Source: JACOZM01 sp035289385 (GTDB taxonomy: Archaea; Nanobdellota; Nanobdellia; Woesearchaeales; GW2011-AR9). From it: DNA of 14,193 nucleotides. Location of the stretch: positions 1 to 14,193 of the forward strand of contig DATDXI010000072.1 in NCBI GenBank assembly GCA_035289385.1. Direction: 5' to 3'. Made by a program: the position numbers and the translations under genes. Below, piece after piece: positions 13,502 to 14,193 of the stretch. Position 1 is the first letter of the stretch; each line of letters begins with the position of its first letter. A model generated the notes under the pieces. That model worked only from the letters and a program-made list of their open reading frames with translations. It was not told the DNA's origin and ran no database searches.

Positions 13502-13525
13502 CGAGAATGCAGAAGTTATTTAAAG
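13502..13525 (+). promoter_or_regulatory. Promoter of the last glycosyltransferase (repeat copy B)
   Basis: CGAGAATGCAGA (13502-13513) is followed by AGT and the TATA box TATTTAAAG (13517-13525), centred about 26 nt before the ATG at 13547. It is the functional-looking copy of the direct repeat at 13189-13208. Confidence 0.6.
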
Positions 13526-13546
13526 ACATATTTTTGATAAGCAAGC

Positions 13547-14193
13547 ATGAACATCTGCTACATTAACCCCACGAACAACATCCGAAGGCCTATTGCAGAA
13601 TTAGCAAATATTCTTGCAGAGGAAGGTAACAGCAGAAGTAGCAATAACAGAATAAAGAACAGCATCAGTAGCAATAACAGAATAAAGAACAGCATCGATA
13701 GCAATAACAACATCAGCATTATGTTTCCCGTAAGCAAAGACTGCCCGACCAAAAATTGGGTAGCCAACGATGCCATCTATAACGGAAAAATACATTTGAT
13801 CCCTATTCCCTCTTGGTACTTCTCCCCCCTACGATATTCTTTTCCGAACATCTGGCGATTGTGGAAAGAGACGAAAAAAGCCTATCAGAAAAATGATATC
13901 ATCCATATATGGGAATATTTCTACCCCTTGTCTGTCATTCCTTTGGTATACGCTTCCTTCACCAAAAAGAGGAAAAGCAAGACTATTCTCACGACAGACG
14001 GCTTTGTCGGCTATTCCTACAAGCCAAAACAGCCTTGGTGGCTCGTACCAGTATTTAGATGCTACACCGCTTTAGTTGCCAGATTTCTATTTACCATCCA
14101 AAAAACAATCACAACGTACGGAACATCAATGCTGCCGTATGCCAAGCAGGCTGGTGTTCCAATGTCAAGAATGGAAGTCCTCCCGACAGGAAT
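13547..14193 (+). CDS. GT-B (family 4-like) glycosyltransferase, 5' part
   Basis: An open frame of 215 codons that continues past the right edge. It begins M-N-I-C-Y-I-N-P and has an N-terminal helix I-A-E-L-A-N-I-L-A-E-E-G. After a repeat insertion (about residues 29-54) it resumes with N-I-S-I-M-F-P-V, the second Rossmann strand. Further on are D-I-I-H-I-W-E-Y-F-Y-P near 121-131, T-I-L-T-T-D-G-F-V-G-Y near 148-158, a hydrophobic segment around 165-185, T-T-Y-G-T-S near 190, A-G-V-P and V-L-P-T-G at the edge. This order is typical of the acceptor half of family 4 glycosyltransferases; the nucleotide-sugar-binding half lies outside. The start is supported by the TATA box 26 nt upstream. It probably adds a sugar to the same surface glycan made by the upstream genes; the donor is unknown. 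Confidence 0.85.
   Translation, partial: MNICYINPTNNIRRPIAELANILAEEGNSRSSNNRIKNSISSNNRIKNSIDSNNNISIMFPVSKDCPTKNWVANDAIYNGKIHLIPIPSWYFSPLRYSFPNIWRLWKETKKAYQKNDIIHIWEYFYPLSVIPLVYASFTKKRKSKTILTTDGFVGYSYKPKQPWWLVPVFRCYTALVARFLFTIQKTITTYGTSMLPYAKQAGVPMSRMEVLPTG
13637..13708 (+). repeat. In-frame 30-bp tandem repeat in the glycosyltransferase
   Basis: Two perfect 30-bp copies (13637-13666 and 13667-13696) and a partial third (to about 13708) encode S-S-N-N-R-I-K-N-S-I twice and then D-S-N-N. The frame is kept. The insertion sits between the first helix and second strand of the GT-B N-domain, where related enzymes have a short turn (usually G-H). Identical copies imply a recent duplication. Confidence 0.9.

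Larger units (their letters stand above)
13117..13546. other. 430-bp non-coding region rich in repeats
   Basis: I see no convincing gene here. A 102-codon minus-strand frame crosses it but ignores the palindromic structure and resembles no protein. In order, the region holds a purine-rich tandem repeat, a promoter-like direct repeat copy, a 232-bp inverted-repeat element with nested hairpins, an IS200/IS605-like hairpin and the second direct repeat copy, which serves as promoter of the last gene. Confidence 0.7.

Noticed and set aside
13637..13708. Possible CRISPR array from repeated 30-bp units
   Set aside because: Copies are directly adjacent with no spacers, keep the reading frame and lie inside a glycosyltransferase.
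13558..13776. Minus-strand leucine-rich frame (72 codons) resembling a membrane protein
   Set aside because: It is the antisense of the 30-bp repeat in the glycosyltransferase; the Leu runs come from reading AAT/AAC/AGC repeats backwards.

Overview
The window looks like a piece of an archaeal genome, most likely an uncultivated DPANN-type lineage; the lineage is inference. Three things point to archaea. A GlcNAc-1-phosphate transferase has the eukaryote/archaea-type signature (NGFNMLAGYNGLE and FPGDT). Most genes lack a Shine-Dalgarno and instead have a TATA box about 25-27 nt before the ATG, which fits leaderless transcripts. Finally, T-rich stretches rather than stem-loops follow several transcription units.

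Left part (1-1700): two minus-strand multi-pass membrane proteins of unknown function. Divergent from them (1750-4717) are two plus-strand genes for lipoprotein-signal proteins. The first is a seven-repeat RCC1-type beta-propeller. The second has an acidic linker, a four-cysteine module resembling the myxococcal-type/DUF4215 disulfide repeat, and about seven propeller-like units. Both look like surface-anchored proteins.

Middle part (4838-9654): a plus-strand glycan assembly run. It holds a polyprenyl/dolichyl-phosphate GlcNAc-1-P transferase, a DPM1-like family 2 glycosyltransferase with C-terminal membrane segments, a glutamine-dependent asparagine synthase-like amidotransferase (one base after the glycosyltransferase stop) and a NodB-type polysaccharide deacetylase with its own promoter. 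On the minus strand (9674-12236) lie a SemiSWEET-type PQ-loop protein and a translationally coupled pair: a DegT-family PLP aminotransferase followed by a FemAB/GNAT-like transferase. The simplest reading is synthesis and tailoring of a lipid-linked surface glycan: priming, elongation, deacetylation, amination, amidation and acyl/aminoacyl transfer.

Right part (12388-14193): a divergent methyltransferase-like protein, a 430-bp non-coding region, and the start of a GT-B/family-4-like glycosyltransferase that runs off the right edge. The non-coding region is the oddest part. It holds a purine-rich 20-bp tandem repeat, a 232-bp segment bounded by perfect 13-bp inverted repeats with several nested hairpins, a hairpin motif reminiscent of IS200/IS605-type ends, and a duplicated promoter-like sequence flanking it all. 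Two glycan genes (the aminotransferase and the last glycosyltransferase) also carry in-frame short tandem repeats, which suggests repeat slippage is active in this locus.
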